This document shows positions 1 through 8,439 of a DNA stretch of 35,169 nt, piece by piece. Made by a program: the position numbers and the translations under genes. The stretch is from contig JAEUTA010000010.1 in assembly GCA_016788205.1 (NCBI GenBank), positions 1 through 35,169 on the forward strand. Direction: 5' to 3'. How positions within the stretch are numbered: the stretch's first letter is position 1; every line of letters starts with the position of its first letter. This stretch comes from Flavobacteriales bacterium (lineage in GTDB: Bacteria > Bacteroidota > Bacteroidia > Flavobacteriales_F > PHOS-HE28). The notes beneath the pieces are model-generated. The model was given only the letters and a program-made list of their open reading frames with translations, did no database searches and was not told the origin of the DNA.

Positions 1-1
1 G

Positions 2-727
2 GCCGACGAGCGCAGCCAGATGCTCAAGTACCACATCCAGACCAGCGGCCGCAGCCTCCACGCGCAGGAGATCGACTTCAACGACATCCGCACCACGCTG
101 CAGGCGCTGTATGCGATCTACGACAACTGCAACAGCCTGCACACCAACGCCTACAACGAGGCCATCACCACGCCCACCGAGGAAAGCGTGCGCCGCGCCA
201 TGGCCATCCAGCTCATCATCAACAAGGAGCTCGGCCTGGCCAAGAACGAGAACCCGCTGCAGGGCAGCTTCATCATCGAAGAGCTCACCGACCTGGTGGA
301 AGAGGCCGTGCTCACCGAGTTCGACCGCATCACCGAACGCGGTGGCGTGCTCGGCGCCATGGAGACCATGTACCAGCGCAGCCGCATCCAGGAGGAAAGC
401 CTCTACTACGAAACGCTGAAGCACACCGGCGAATACCCGATCATCGGGGTGAACACGTTCTTGAGCAGCAAGGGCTCGCCGACCGTTCTTCCCAAGGAGG
501 TCATCCGCGCAACGGAGGAGGAGAAGGAGGCGCAGATCGCCACGGTGGAGAACTTGCGCGGCGCGTACAGCGAAGAAGCCGCGACCGCCATCAAGAACTT
601 GCAGCAAGCCGCGATCCGCAACGAGAACATGTTCGAGGTACTGATGGAAGCGACGAAGTATTGCAGCCTCGGGCAGCTGACGGCGGCGATGTTCGAGGTG
701 GGGGGGCAGTATCGGAGAAATATGTAG
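2..727 (+). CDS. icmF: Fused isobutyryl-CoA mutase IcmF, C-terminal part (5' end outside window)
   Basis: This is the last ~241 residues of a coenzyme-B12-dependent acyl-CoA mutase; the frame is open through the left edge, so the start lies upstream. It ends with TAG at 725-727. The residues seen belong to the substrate-binding mutase barrel and its C-terminal tail: a [20 protein letters not shown] block, a [11 protein letters not shown] block, and the terminal [11 protein letters not shown]. This combination is typical of IcmF, in which the B12 domain, a G-protein chaperone (MeaI-like) domain and the mutase domain are fused and isobutyryl-CoA and n-butyryl-CoA are interconverted. The B12 and GTPase domains are not visible here, so a stand-alone mutase large subunit cannot be excluded. 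Reading frame and composition match the GC-rich host genes. A hairpin-rich repeat follows immediately. Confidence 0.85.
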   Translation, partial: ADERSQMLKYHIQTSGRSLHAQEIDFNDIRTTLQALYAIYDNCNSLHTNAYNEAITTPTEESVRRAMAIQLIINKELGLAKNENPLQGSFIIEELTDLVEEAVLTEFDRITERGGVLGAMETMYQRSRIQEESLYYETLKHTGEYPIIGVNTFLSSKGSPTVLPKEVIRATEEEKEAQIATVENLRGAYSEEAATAIKNLQQAAIRNENMFEVLMEATKYCSLGQLTAAMFEVGGQYRRNM

Positions 728-734
728 GGCGTTT

Positions 735-835
735 GGGCGTGCCCCAGTCCCAAATGCGGCCGGGGTCCGGCTTTCCGCTCCAACTCCGCGCCCGGAATAC
801 CGGGCTTGCGGGGTTTTCGCTTCAATCCGACACGC
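735..835. repeat. Hairpin-rich intergenic repeat element, possibly also a terminator
   Basis: Starting 7 bp after the icmF stop there is a compact structured element. It holds a GGGC-GT-GCCC palindrome (735-744), a CGGGGTCCGGCTTTCCGCTC-type block, a perfect GCCCGG-AATA-CCGGGC hairpin (790-805), and a second block (GGGGTTTTCGCTTCAATCC) that echoes the first (CGGCTTTCCGCTCCAACTCC). Short GGGCGT...GGGCTnTCCGCT elements of this style recur between genes in Bacteroidota, so I read it as a REP-like repeat. It lies between the plus-strand icmF stop and the minus-strand stop at 848, where a bidirectional terminator would also be expected. No second copy occurs in the window. Confidence 0.5.
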
Positions 836-847
836 AGAATGCAAGCC

Positions 848-2812
848 TCAATCAGGCACAAACAGGTGTTCGATCCATTGGGTGAGCTTCAACTCCCAAC
901 GATTGAAAAGTTCCTTGGAGTGCATCACTATCCCCCAAGTTTCAAGGAGGATGAACAAGGCGATACACACGAAGCCCAATTTGCCCCACCACGTTGGTTC
1001 AAAGTGATGCCCGAACACGAGGTGGTAGGCACCAAAGCAAACGAGGACGCTGACTACAATCCTTAACGCTGCAATCGCAAATCGCGCGAGCTTACGTGAT
1101 CGAGCCTGAATGGCTAGCAGCACTCTGCCTTCACGCTGTTCCGCACTCAACTTTGTCTCTTCAAGCTTCCTTTTGGCTGCGGCTGCCTGACCTTCGGTAT
1201 CACGAAGCCTTGCTTCGTAAGAGGTTGTGAGTTCATTGACAACATCTTGGTGGCCAACTTGGTATGCCGCCTTCACTCTTTCCACGACTTCATCAAGGTC
1301 CGTCGCATCAACATCTTCTGGATTCTCAGTGAGATCAATCTCAGCGAGCAACTTGTCCGACATCGAGGAAATGAGCATCACAGCCATTTCATCCGAGGTG
1401 ATGCGATTGGAGGATTTGAGCAACTCCAAATGTTTGATGAACCGTCTCCATATCTGAGACGATGGACGCATAGCTGCCGTGCAAAGAGCAAACAGCTCGC
1501 TCATTTTGAAGTCGGAGCAGAGTTTGGGGTGGCGGAGCCATGTCAGATTGGTTAGTGCTCGGATATGCGCGATTGGAGGGAAAGTCGTCATGCGCTCATC
1601 CTCATCCCACCACTTCCGTGCATTCTCGATTACCAATGGAGATGAGGTAAGGAAGACGGCCTTGCAATCCTCGATTCGATAGCCCCTGTGGTCGCGTCTC
1701 AATGTTCGTACTGCTGCTATGCAGTCAACATCGTGCAAAACTCTTGAGTCTTGAGCATCTTGGGTGCGCGGATCTGCGAACCTCTTCGCGAGCAGCGCCT
1801 CGCTACCTGTGTACTGTGCAATGCGCGGAGGAAACGGCAGGATAGTGAATCCGAGTCTGGCGACGTCTCTCCGTAAGAATGTTTTGAACTCTCGAATATC
1901 GCTAGGCTTGAAGTTCTCCGCTAGGAAATGCCGAGCCATAGCAACTTGGTGTAAAGTCTTGCGGCTCTCTGCATTTGCCAGTCGCACCTCATAGACATCG
2001 AGAATGCGCAAGGTTTCTTGGAGGGTGTTCTCGAACGCGATGCACTTTATGCCAGAAGCCAAGAATAGATCAAGGGTCTCCTTCATGAGCCTTTGTGCGG
2101 CCATGCCTTCATATCCAAGGGCATGGCGTATCAGCACACCGTCAAAGGCCACTTGCAGACCGGCAAATCGCGCAGCAGGTTGGCCAAAATCAGGCATAAA
2201 GGCTGCATGGTAGATCACGATGCCTTCAACCATGCCGCGCAACACCTCCTTGTGCGCCCCTGCTTCAGCCAGCACACCGCTCAGGAACTCAGCAAGGACA
2301 TGCTCTTCACGGGCATCAACGATTTCACTGAAGTCGCGCGGAGCAGACCCTTCAAGTATGAACCCGATCTTTTGTGCTTCAAGAAATGCATATAGGTGAG
2401 CAAGCGCGTCATCACGGCTCCACGTCACTCCGTGCTTTCCGGCATGAGCAATGAGTGCTTCGGCGAAGTGCGCCTGTTCTTCTTGGATAGCAGATTTTCT
2501 GTTCCCGATTGTCGAAGTCGGAAGTTTGGCGCCTACTACACGTTGATACCGGCCGTGATCACGAGTAACTAGTTTTTGCTTAACAGCACGACGCAAGAGA
2601 GTGGCAACCGTATTCTCTGGAATGGCTATTCCGTGCAAGCGTGAAATGCTCTCTTGGATTTCGGTTGTCACGAAACTCTTGAAGCTCTGAATGGCAAGGG
2701 CATCAAGGACCAGTGGCATGAAGATGCCTAAGTGGTCCGATCCGCTATCCAACTGCGCCTTCAGGTAGGCTAGGGTAACAAGGCCATTGGGATTTGGGGC
2801 TTCCTCTGCCAT
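848..2812 (-). CDS. Defence-associated protein: winged-helix-like N-terminus, PIN-like core, two C-terminal membrane helices
   Basis: This 654-residue protein is the last gene of a minus-strand cluster with an HNH endonuclease and a cytosine methyltransferase; 72 bp separate it from the HNH gene. I do not recognise a named family. Residues ~20-95 look like a winged-helix segment (helices, then LLRRAVKQKLVTRDHGRYQRV). Residues ~218-400 have a PIN-nuclease-like pattern: a strand ending in an acidic residue (VAFDGVLIRHALGY, D224), an acidic helix (LQETLRIL, E266), then an acidic helix start (HDVDCIAAV, D361/D363) and a strand VFLTSS at ~387, where PIN domains often have an acidic residue that is absent here. 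Residues ~535-572 look like a coiled coil, and two hydrophobic helices follow at ~578-600 and ~611-631. Its DNA is AT-richer than host genes. A plausible reading is a membrane-anchored nuclease effector; this is inference. Confidence 0.6.
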   Translation of the reverse strand: MAEEAPNPNGLVTLAYLKAQLDSGSDHLGIFMPLVLDALAIQSFKSFVTTEIQESISRLHGIAIPENTVATLLRRAVKQKLVTRDHGRYQRVVGAKLPTSTIGNRKSAIQEEQAHFAEALIAHAGKHGVTWSRDDALAHLYAFLEAQKIGFILEGSAPRDFSEIVDAREEHVLAEFLSGVLAEAGAHKEVLRGMVEGIVIYHAAFMPDFGQPAARFAGLQVAFDGVLIRHALGYEGMAAQRLMKETLDLFLASGIKCIAFENTLQETLRILDVYEVRLANAESRKTLHQVAMARHFLAENFKPSDIREFKTFLRRDVARLGFTILPFPPRIAQYTGSEALLAKRFADPRTQDAQDSRVLHDVDCIAAVRTLRRDHRGYRIEDCKAVFLTSSPLVIENARKWWDEDERMTTFPPIAHIRALTNLTWLRHPKLCSDFKMSELFALCTAAMRPSSQIWRRFIKHLELLKSSNRITSDEMAVMLISSMSDKLLAEIDLTENPEDVDATDLDEVVERVKAAYQVGHQDVVNELTTSYEARLRDTEGQAAAAKRKLEETKLSAEQREGRVLLAIQARSRKLARFAIAALRIVVSVLVCFGAYHLVFGHHFEPTWWGKLGFVCIALFILLETWGIVMHSKELFNRWELKLTQWIEHLFVPD

Positions 2813-2884
2813 GCAACGTGCGGTTTCGGGCAGTTAAGGTAGCATCCACACCCCCCAACGAAACAGAGCGTCCATTTTCCCTAT

Positions 2885-3865
2885 TCAGCGCTCCCACCTC
2901 CTTCTCAGGTCCGCCATGTGCCAATCGAGCGCATCGTCGTGAACACGGTACTCCACCGATCGCGATTCGCGAATCGGTTTGCCAGCGAACTCGTTCAGGA
3001 ACGCACAGGATCCGATTTGTAGCACCTGCGGTGGTATGTACACCTTGCGTTCACCAGGCTTGATGCCGAAGAGGCCATGGTCAAAGGCCCAATGCAGCGT
3101 GGACGTGAGCGCCAAGCCGTTCCGGATGTCGTCGCTTCCACCTGCCTTCAATGGGACCACGTGGGCCGCCTCGACTTCCACAAGTCCGGTTGGCGTTCGC
3201 AAGCCGATCCCGCTTACCGCACAGGTCGTATCGTACTCGAATCGGATGCCCGCACGAAAGGCCGTGCTCCGTGCAATCCGCGCCTGTGTACCTGTGATGC
3301 GCTTGACTTCTTCTGTAACCGCTTGGAAGGGCTTCTGTGCAAGCGTGATCAGCTGGGTCTTCGCTTCGGTGATCTGCTGCTGTGCAATCGGGCGTTTGTC
3401 AGGCCAGACCAACCCCCAACGCCTATCGCCGATCAAGGGCAGCAGTTCTGCATACTCCGGCGTTCCCTGCTTCACCAAGGAGAAACGATACATCTCCAAG
3501 GCGTCCAGTCGTCGTTGCATGACCAGCACGTCATTCTCCACCGATCGCGAGCGCAAGGGCAACATGCCATTGGTCAGTCGGCTTTCGGGTGAGCGAGTGC
3601 CACCCCAAGTCTGGAACTGGTAACGCACTGATGATTCGGTGACTAATTCAGCACCGAGATAGAGTTCGACATCGAGTTCGCGGTCAACTGTAGGAGTTGA
3701 CTCCCCTGTCAACCCTTCATCGAGCGCGGGCAGGAACTCCCTTAGATCTTTTGGAAACGCAAGGCCGCCTTGATGGCCCTTGGCTGCTCCAGTGTCGTTG
3801 TGAGCGAGTCTCTTGTAGAATGGTGCGTCCCATTCTGGGTCAAGAAGGAACTCGATGAAACTCAT
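2885..3865 (-). CDS. HNH restriction endonuclease of a type II R-M system
   Basis: A 326-residue protein with a C-terminal HNH nuclease module: [20 protein letters not shown] supplies the first His (~235) and Asn (~249), and [12 protein letters not shown] supplies the later His residues (~258, 263). The N-terminal ~190 residues carry a GAAKGHQGG...[11 protein letters not shown] segment and probably form a separate target-recognition domain. Its ATG overlaps the TGA of the upstream cytosine methyltransferase gene (ATGA at 3865-3862), so translation is likely coupled. This fits a restriction enzyme cutting the site protected by that methylase; the cleavage site cannot be read from sequence. A modification-dependent nuclease is the alternative, but pairing with a cognate methylase makes that less likely. 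Confidence 0.8.
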   Translation of the reverse strand: MSFIEFLLDPEWDAPFYKRLAHNDTGAAKGHQGGLAFPKDLREFLPALDEGLTGESTPTVDRELDVELYLGAELVTESSVRYQFQTWGGTRSPESRLTNGMLPLRSRSVENDVLVMQRRLDALEMYRFSLVKQGTPEYAELLPLIGDRRWGLVWPDKRPIAQQQITEAKTQLITLAQKPFQAVTEEVKRITGTQARIARSTAFRAGIRFEYDTTCAVSGIGLRTPTGLVEVEAAHVVPLKAGGSDDIRNGLALTSTLHWAFDHGLFGIKPGERKVYIPPQVLQIGSCAFLNEFAGKPIRESRSVEYRVHDDALDWHMADLRRRWER

Positions 3866-5163
3866 GCAAGCGCGGCGGCAGGTTTGCGTTTGCGCGGCTT
3901 AGGTTTCAAGACTTTCATCGCCTGGCCACCATCCTCAGGCTTCGGTTCGCCGAATTGCATCACCAACGGCTCGTTTTCAAGAGCGGGCTCATGCAACGCA
4001 GCGATCACAGCTTTTGCCAATCGCTCCACCACGGGCACGACCACGGAGTTGCCGAACTGACGATAGGCCTGCGTGTCGGACACAACAATCTTGTGCTTTT
4101 CCGGATAGCCCATCAGGCGGGCGCACTCGCGCGGTGTGAGGCGACGAGGGTTCTTGTTGCGGCCTTGGTCAATGAGAATCTCAGAGCCGTCCTTGTGATA
4201 ACGTGCACTCAATGTCCGTGCTATGCCGCTACGGTTTGTCATGCCGAACCCAAACCCGTTGCCAGCTTCCTGGTGCTTGCGAGCGTAGTTCTGCAAGTAG
4301 GTCCAGAGATGGTCGGTCAACGTGTACTTGTCCTCGACCTTGTCATCGAGTATCTCACCCAGCTTCGGCCCTTCCTCGGGGAACTTCGGCCATTCAAACA
4401 ACCGTGGTTCGCGGAAGCCGACAATGAAGATGCGCTCGCGGTGCTGCGGAACAACGCTTTGCGCGTCGATGATCTTGTAGTAGACGTGATAGCCAAGGTC
4501 CTTTGTGAGGATCTCATGGATCGTCTTGAACGTGCGACCCTTGTCGTGGCTCTTCAGATTCTTCACGTTCTCCAGAACGAACGCTGCCGGGCGATGATGG
4601 TCGAGGATCGCCGCGATGTTGAAGAAGAGGTTGCCCTGCCGTTCATCCTCAAAGCCATGCTTGCGTCCAAGGCTGTTCTTCTTTGAGACACCAGCGAGAC
4701 TGAACGGCTGGCATGGGAAGCCAGCGCAGAGCACATCATGTTCTGGAATGGAAGGCACATCGATAGTCGTGATGTCACCGATGAGGTTCGTGTTAGGAAA
4801 GTTCGCGCGGTAAGTGATCTGACTGAACTTATCCCAATCGGATGCGAACACGCAAACTCCACCTTGCTTGTCGAACGCGCGATGAAACCCTCCGATGCCA
4901 CAGAAGAGATCAATGAAGCGATGTGATCCGTTGATCGGGGCCTGTGTTTTCAATCCATAGTGCGCAACAGGCTCACGCACCACAGAACTCTTTGCTACAG
5001 CCTGTGACTTGGGCGTCGACCTCGCCTTTAGCTTCACTTTGCGCACCAGCTTGATCGTCTTCTTCAGCGGCGCCTTGCGCTTGGCCTGCTTCACGGACTT
5101 CTTCATGCCTAATTCTCGGTTGGTCAAAGTTCTAGAGCCAGCCGCAGCTTTGGGGGCCACCAC
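3862..5163 (-). CDS. DNA (cytosine-5-)-methyltransferase
   Basis: The protein transfers a methyl group from S-adenosylmethionine to C5 of cytosine in DNA. All canonical blocks are visible, numbered from the GTG start: motif I LFCGIGG (86-92), catalytic motif [10 protein letters not shown] (Cys151), motif VI ENV (198-200), motif [14 protein letters not shown] (~240-249), a recognition region, then [12 protein letters not shown] and the terminal [10 protein letters not shown] motif. The longest frame starts with GTG at 5163, 3 bp after the preceding stop; an ATG at 5106 (residue 20) is the alternative. An unusual ~80-residue N-terminal extension is rich in Lys and Arg ([23 protein letters not shown]), and a short basic tail (KPKPRKRK) ends the protein. 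It sits in an operon with an HNH endonuclease. Confidence 0.93.
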   Translation of the reverse strand: MVAPKAAAGSRTLTNRELGMKKSVKQAKRKAPLKKTIKLVRKVKLKARSTPKSQAVAKSSVVREPVAHYGLKTQAPINGSHRFIDLFCGIGGFHRAFDKQGGVCVFASDWDKFSQITYRANFPNTNLIGDITTIDVPSIPEHDVLCAGFPCQPFSLAGVSKKNSLGRKHGFEDERQGNLFFNIAAILDHHRPAAFVLENVKNLKSHDKGRTFKTIHEILTKDLGYHVYYKIIDAQSVVPQHRERIFIVGFREPRLFEWPKFPEEGPKLGEILDDKVEDKYTLTDHLWTYLQNYARKHQEAGNGFGFGMTNRSGIARTLSARYHKDGSEILIDQGRNKNPRRLTPRECARLMGYPEKHKIVVSDTQAYRQFGNSVVVPVVERLAKAVIAALHEPALENEPLVMQFGEPKPEDGGQAMKVLKPKPRKRKPAAALA

Positions 5164-5166
5164 CGG

Positions 5167-5589
5167 TTAACTTTTCAACGAAGTGGACGCCAATCCGGTC
5201 TCGCCGGTCATACGGTCCAAGATTCCGATCTTGACCAACTCGTAGCAGTAGAGTTCGTCATCGGCCATCATGCCCAACTCATCGCGTCGCCAAGCCTCGT
5301 CCGCGATGGGCGCCAGGACCAAAGGCCATCCACTGCGGACATAGAACGGAGCGATCAAGCGAGGCTCGATCAACCGGAAGCGATCCGGCCCGTCGTCCTC
5401 GTAGCTAATCTCGGTTCCGTGGAAAGTCGCTTCGTCAGGGTTCAATCCGCCATACAGGTACCCGATCGCGAACCATGCTTTCAGGAACTCGTCATGGGGC
5501 AGATTCTCCAATGGCCTATCCAGCGCGGGGATCAGCCATTGCAATGCTTGGCGTTCGTTGCTTGGTATGAAGGTGATGTAGTCTTCCAT
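5167..5589 (-). CDS. Hypothetical protein, first gene of the HNH R-M operon
   Basis: A 140-residue protein of unknown function. I chose the ATG at 5589 (MEDYITFIPSNERQ) because the 45 residues an upstream start would add are basic, low in protein character, and overlap a gene fragment on the other strand. The sequence is soluble and acidic with several Trp and Tyr residues (ALQWLIPALDR, AWFAIGYLYGGL, YVRSGWPLVLAPIADEAW). There is no signal peptide, membrane segment or motif I recognise. Its TAA stop lies 3 bp before the GTG of the cytosine methyltransferase, so the genes are almost certainly co-transcribed. Position suggests an R-M accessory or controller role, but no helix-turn-helix is evident, so a C-protein is not supported. 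Confidence 0.65.
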   Translation of the reverse strand: MEDYITFIPSNERQALQWLIPALDRPLENLPHDEFLKAWFAIGYLYGGLNPDEATFHGTEISYEDDGPDRFRLIEPRLIAPFYVRSGWPLVLAPIADEAWRRDELGMMADDELYCYELVKIGILDRMTGETGLASTSLKS

Positions 5590-5626
5590 GGGTGACGGCT
5601 TTTCTGTCGAGTGCCGTTTCACATGA

Positions 5627-5905
5627 TACACACGCCAAGAGCTTGATCCAAATCCTGTTGAAAACAATTTCGACATCGCCCGTAACGCCCTCCACGACAA
5701 AGCCTTCGACCGTGGCTTCATCACCTTCGATATCGAGCTACGCCTTGGCTGCGCCCCGTCGCTCCGCGACCATTTCGCTCACGCGACCGTGGCCCAGCAC
5801 TTCAAGAGCTACGAAGGCAAGCCACTGACCATTCCCGCCGAGGCCGCCGGCCCCAAGCCCAATTACCTGGACTACCACCGCACCAAGGTCTTCGAACGCG
5901 ACTGA
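5627..5905 (+). pseudogene. 3' fragment of a truncated gene at the edge of the R-M island
   Basis: From the TGA at 5624-5626 a plus-strand frame reads protein-like sequence for 92 codons to a TGA at 5903-5905, with no ATG near its beginning. It includes DPNPVENNFDIARNALHD, FITFDIELRLGCAPSLRDHF and KPNYLDYHRTKVFERD. Codon use is GC-rich like host genes, unlike the AT-richer R-M genes beside it. I do not recognise the family. The simplest reading is the C-terminal remnant of a host gene whose 5' part was lost when the R-M cluster arrived. A non-canonical start giving a short real protein is less likely. Confidence 0.55.
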
Positions 5906-6113
5906 TCACCGCACCACCACCCGATGAATACCGGCGCTGCATATGCTACATGGAATCGTACACCGCCGATGCGCGACGGGCGCGTTATATACCCGCCAGC
6001 GGGACAGCTTGCCCCCGGCACGCTTGACCTGCGGCTTATGCCCACTACGGAAGAGCGCAGCACGTGAAACCTGACGGGACCATGATGGCCTCCGCCCGAT
6101 GCCCGACCGGCCT

Positions 6114-6524
6114 TTAGCGCAGGGGACGTGCGCAGCGCTGGTGCCAGCGCTTCAATTGCTCGGGGCTGAGCAGCTCGCGCAGCTCTTTCTGCAGGGCGCG
6201 CGTGGAACCGACGCCGGTGTTGGCCGTAGAGGTCACCGTTCCGGACATGTCGGCGGTGGGTTCATCAGCTTCCAGCACCCACTGCGCACCCACCACAGCG
6301 GGATACCGGGAGCGCATGTCCACCAGCCGGTCTACTTGGAAACGTTTCAGGTTCAGGTCGGACCACGTGTCGCGGTCAGCGTTCCACAGACACGTCTTCG
6401 AAATGGTATACATATCCGACGTCTCGGATTGAGCAGCGACCCCGGATACATAAAGGGTGCAGCTGACGAAGAGGATGATCGGAAGTCTGGCTCCAGTGAG
6501 CGGAGCACGGTAGTTAGGCTTCAT
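6114..6524 (-). CDS. Small secreted protein, Spy/CpxP-like
   Basis: A 136-residue protein starting at MKPNYRAPL, chosen because a signal peptide follows directly: basic n-region, hydrophobic LPIILFVSCTLYVSGVAA, probable cleavage before QSE. The mature part has two helical segments resembling periplasmic Spy/CpxP-type proteins: LNLKRFQVDRLVDMRSRYP and, near the C-terminus, LQKELRELLSPEQLKRW, which contains the LSPEQ (LTxxQ-like) motif. In Bacteroidota such proteins are short, exported, and linked to envelope stress or metal binding, but that role is inferred from pattern only. Two Cys residues (CLWN, CARPLR) could form a disulfide. It is a single gene with no obvious operon partner. Confidence 0.55.
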   Translation of the reverse strand: MKPNYRAPLTGARLPIILFVSCTLYVSGVAAQSETSDMYTISKTCLWNADRDTWSDLNLKRFQVDRLVDMRSRYPAVVGAQWVLEADEPTADMSGTVTSTANTGVGSTRALQKELRELLSPEQLKRWHQRCARPLR

Positions 6525-6902
6525 GGCTAGGATCCACAGAAGTGGTTCTGCCGGGTCATTAGCCATGCCCGTGCCGATCATGGAACCCAGCATTCACCGG
6601 GGTTTCGCTCAGGGGAATTGTGACTTAATGCCCCATCTCGCCCGAATATGGGCAAGCTGATCCCCATGGCCCAGCTTGGGCATGCAGGTATGCCAGCCCA
6701 GCTGCCGAGCAGAACGCTACTCCGCGGCTGAACGATGCACCGGGGACACCTGGACCGAGGGCACATACCGAGCCGAACCGGTGGGAGGGCTGGGGGAACT
6801 TGTAGGGCAGTGTACTTCCTGTTTGCCGGATGCCAGCCCGATCTGCGCTGGTGAGCGCAAGAAGGTCGGGTGGCGAGCAGGGGTAGCTCAAGTCGCATCG
6901 TG

Positions 6903-7297
6903 TGGACCGGTGGTAATGTGGAGCATACGGCTCCGCTTGACCACCCGGTGAACGGATCCGGTCGTCCGCTGATGCAATTCGGTCAGGCTGATCCACAACC
7001 CGTTCGATACATGGACCGATCCGGTAGAGCCGTGACCCTATCGGTCCTTGGTGCCGACCGATCGGGTCTAGTTCTTGAACGATCGGTCCATCCGGCACCC
7101 TGATCGGTGCGTGTCGCGAACCAATTGGTTCGCTGGCCATCCCGATTCGTTCCAGAGGCGACAGAATTCAAGCACGCCTGTTCCTGGTCGGTCCCAGGAG
7201 CGCACCGATCAGTTCGTGACCGGAACCGGACGGTCCGAAACCTACACCACTTGGTTCCGTGCGCGGTCCAGTTGCGGCAGAGATAGTCCTGACCGAT
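6903..7297. repeat. Dense cluster of degenerate GATCGGTCC/GGACCGATC motifs in a ~1 kb non-coding region
   Basis: The 6525-7512 region has no convincing gene on either strand. Its centre holds about fourteen short related motifs in both orientations: GGACCGG (6904), GGATCCGGTC (6954), TTCGGTCA (6979), GGACCGATCCGGT (7013), ATCGGTCC (7040), GACCGATCGGGTC (7056), GATCGGTCC (7081), GATCGGTG (7102), GGTCGGTCC (7186), CACCGATC (7203), ACCGGAACCGGACGGTCC (7219), CGGTCC (7264), GACCGATG (7291). Spacing is irregular, roughly 10-40 bp with one larger gap. The left part (6600-6900) shows only small inverted repeats such as CAAGCTG...CAGCTTG. No array-like regularity is present. Confidence 0.5.
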
Positions 7298-7383
7298 GTG
7301 AGCCGCTTTCGATCCTCCATGACAAGGGGTAGGATGGGACGAGCGGGCATCGGAATGAACTGTGAGTTACACCGGGCGAAGCA

Positions 7384-7431
7384 TTTCCTACTGGGAAAAC
7401 CAAAGCTGAAATGTGTTTTCCTAGTGGGAAA
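7384..7431. promoter_or_regulatory. Twin palindromic sites TTTCCTAnTGGGAAA, candidate operator
   Basis: Two 15-bp near-palindromes, TTTCCTACTGGGAAA (7384-7398) and TTTCCTAGTGGGAAA (7417-7431), differ only at the central base and are 33 bp apart start to start, about three helical turns. They are AT-rich islands in GC-rich DNA and lie ~80-130 bp upstream of the FN3-protein gene at 7513. Same-face spacing and symmetry suggest a dimeric regulator binding cooperatively. No other copy occurs in this window. The regulator is unknown. Confidence 0.5.
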
Positions 7432-7512
7432 ACCCAGTTGGTGAACGGACAGGTTAGGGTCAGGTAGCGTACAAGGGGCAACTGCCCAAGAACGGGCCCG
7501 CTGAATACCCCG

Positions 7513-8139
7513 ATGACCATGGCGAACCTGAAGAAAGGACTGTCCCACTTGCCTGCCGGTGCACTGGTGGCCAAGGCTGAGCATGTGTATACGCAACTGA
7601 CCGCTCACGCGGCCACATTTCCGTCGCCCAACCCCACGCTGGCGGCTCTTGCACAGGCCAAGGATGAGCTGCTCGTGGCGATCGCGAACGCATTGGATGG
7701 CGGGCGGCGTGCGCACCAGATGAAGCGCGATGCGTACAGCACGCTCCTGGCCATGCTGAAGCATGAGGCCGAGTACGTGGCCAACGTGGCCAAGGGCGAT
7801 GCCCAGCTGATCATGGACGGAGGCTTCACGCTGCGCGCCGAGGCTACACCTACGCGCATACCCGATGCGCCCGCGAGCCTCGAAGCGTTGACGCCCGAAG
7901 TGTCCAACGCCGTGAAGATCGAGTGGAAGGGCGGGACCAACGTGCGGCTGTACCAGGTGCAGATGTCGAGTACCGATCCTGCCACCAACGCGGAGTGGGT
8001 AACGGTGGCTTTCGCCTCCAAACGCAAGTGCATCGTTCCGCACCTGGAACCGTACCGCATGTACTGGTTCCGGGTGATCGCGATGAACGTGGCGGGCGAA
8101 AGCAGACCAAGCGATGTGCTGCTGGCCCGCGCCAGCTGA
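7513..8139 (+). CDS. Fibronectin type III domain protein with helical N-terminus
   Basis: A 208-residue protein without signal peptide. Residues ~1-105 are helical (AHVYTQLTAHAATFPSPNPTL is one conserved-looking stretch in part; then KRDAYSTLLAMLKHEAEYV). Residues ~118-208 form one fibronectin type III domain: PDAPASLEALTPEVSNAVKI, EWKGGTNVRLYQVQ, then YRMYWFRVIAMNVAGESRPS, the typical last strands. Proteins of this size and arrangement are frequent in Bacteroidota and often multicopy; their role is not known to me. The start is ATG at 7513, or ATG at 7519 two codons on. It is preceded by an unusual ~1 kb non-coding region with twin palindromic sites, so it may be tightly regulated. Confidence 0.7.
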   Translation: MTMANLKKGLSHLPAGALVAKAEHVYTQLTAHAATFPSPNPTLAALAQAKDELLVAIANALDGGRRAHQMKRDAYSTLLAMLKHEAEYVANVAKGDAQLIMDGGFTLRAEATPTRIPDAPASLEALTPEVSNAVKIEWKGGTNVRLYQVQMSSTDPATNAEWVTVAFASKRKCIVPHLEPYRMYWFRVIAMNVAGESRPSDVLLARAS

Positions 8140-8439
8140 GCGATACTGCGGTGAACCACCCCATGGATACCCCGCAACAAGCGCGGGACTTCCCGGCAGT
8201 TCCCTTTCCACCGCTGAAGCCGCAGCACTAACGCAACTGTGCCTACGGTGGAGTACACCCACCACCACCGTGCGCTACTTTCGGCCATGCTGCTGCACAC
8301 GGCACCGGTCGTTGCCATGCCCACGAGCAAGCGTACCCCAGCAGCGCGGAGTCGTACGACACGGCGCGCGGCTTGCGCGCACTACGGCGGGTATGTTCAC
8401 CACGCAACGGCCTGCTCCACACACCGTCTTCCCCGTACC
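8140..8439. other. Intergenic stretch between FN3 gene and T9SS protein gene
   Basis: About 300 bp with no supported gene. A weak CCCGC-AACAAGC-GCGGG hairpin (8171-8187), ~30 bp after the FN3 stop, could act as a terminator but lacks a T-tract. A TACTTTCG sequence near 8275 resembles the TAnnTTTG promoter box of Bacteroidota, but no convincing upstream element was seen. The long open frame across this stretch reads as His/Thr/Arg-rich non-protein sequence and is not taken as coding. Confidence 0.4.

Noticed and set aside
6903..7297. CRISPR array or tandem repeat
   Set aside because: Motifs are only 6-10 bp, degenerate, in both orientations and irregularly spaced; there are no equal-length spacers and no cas genes.
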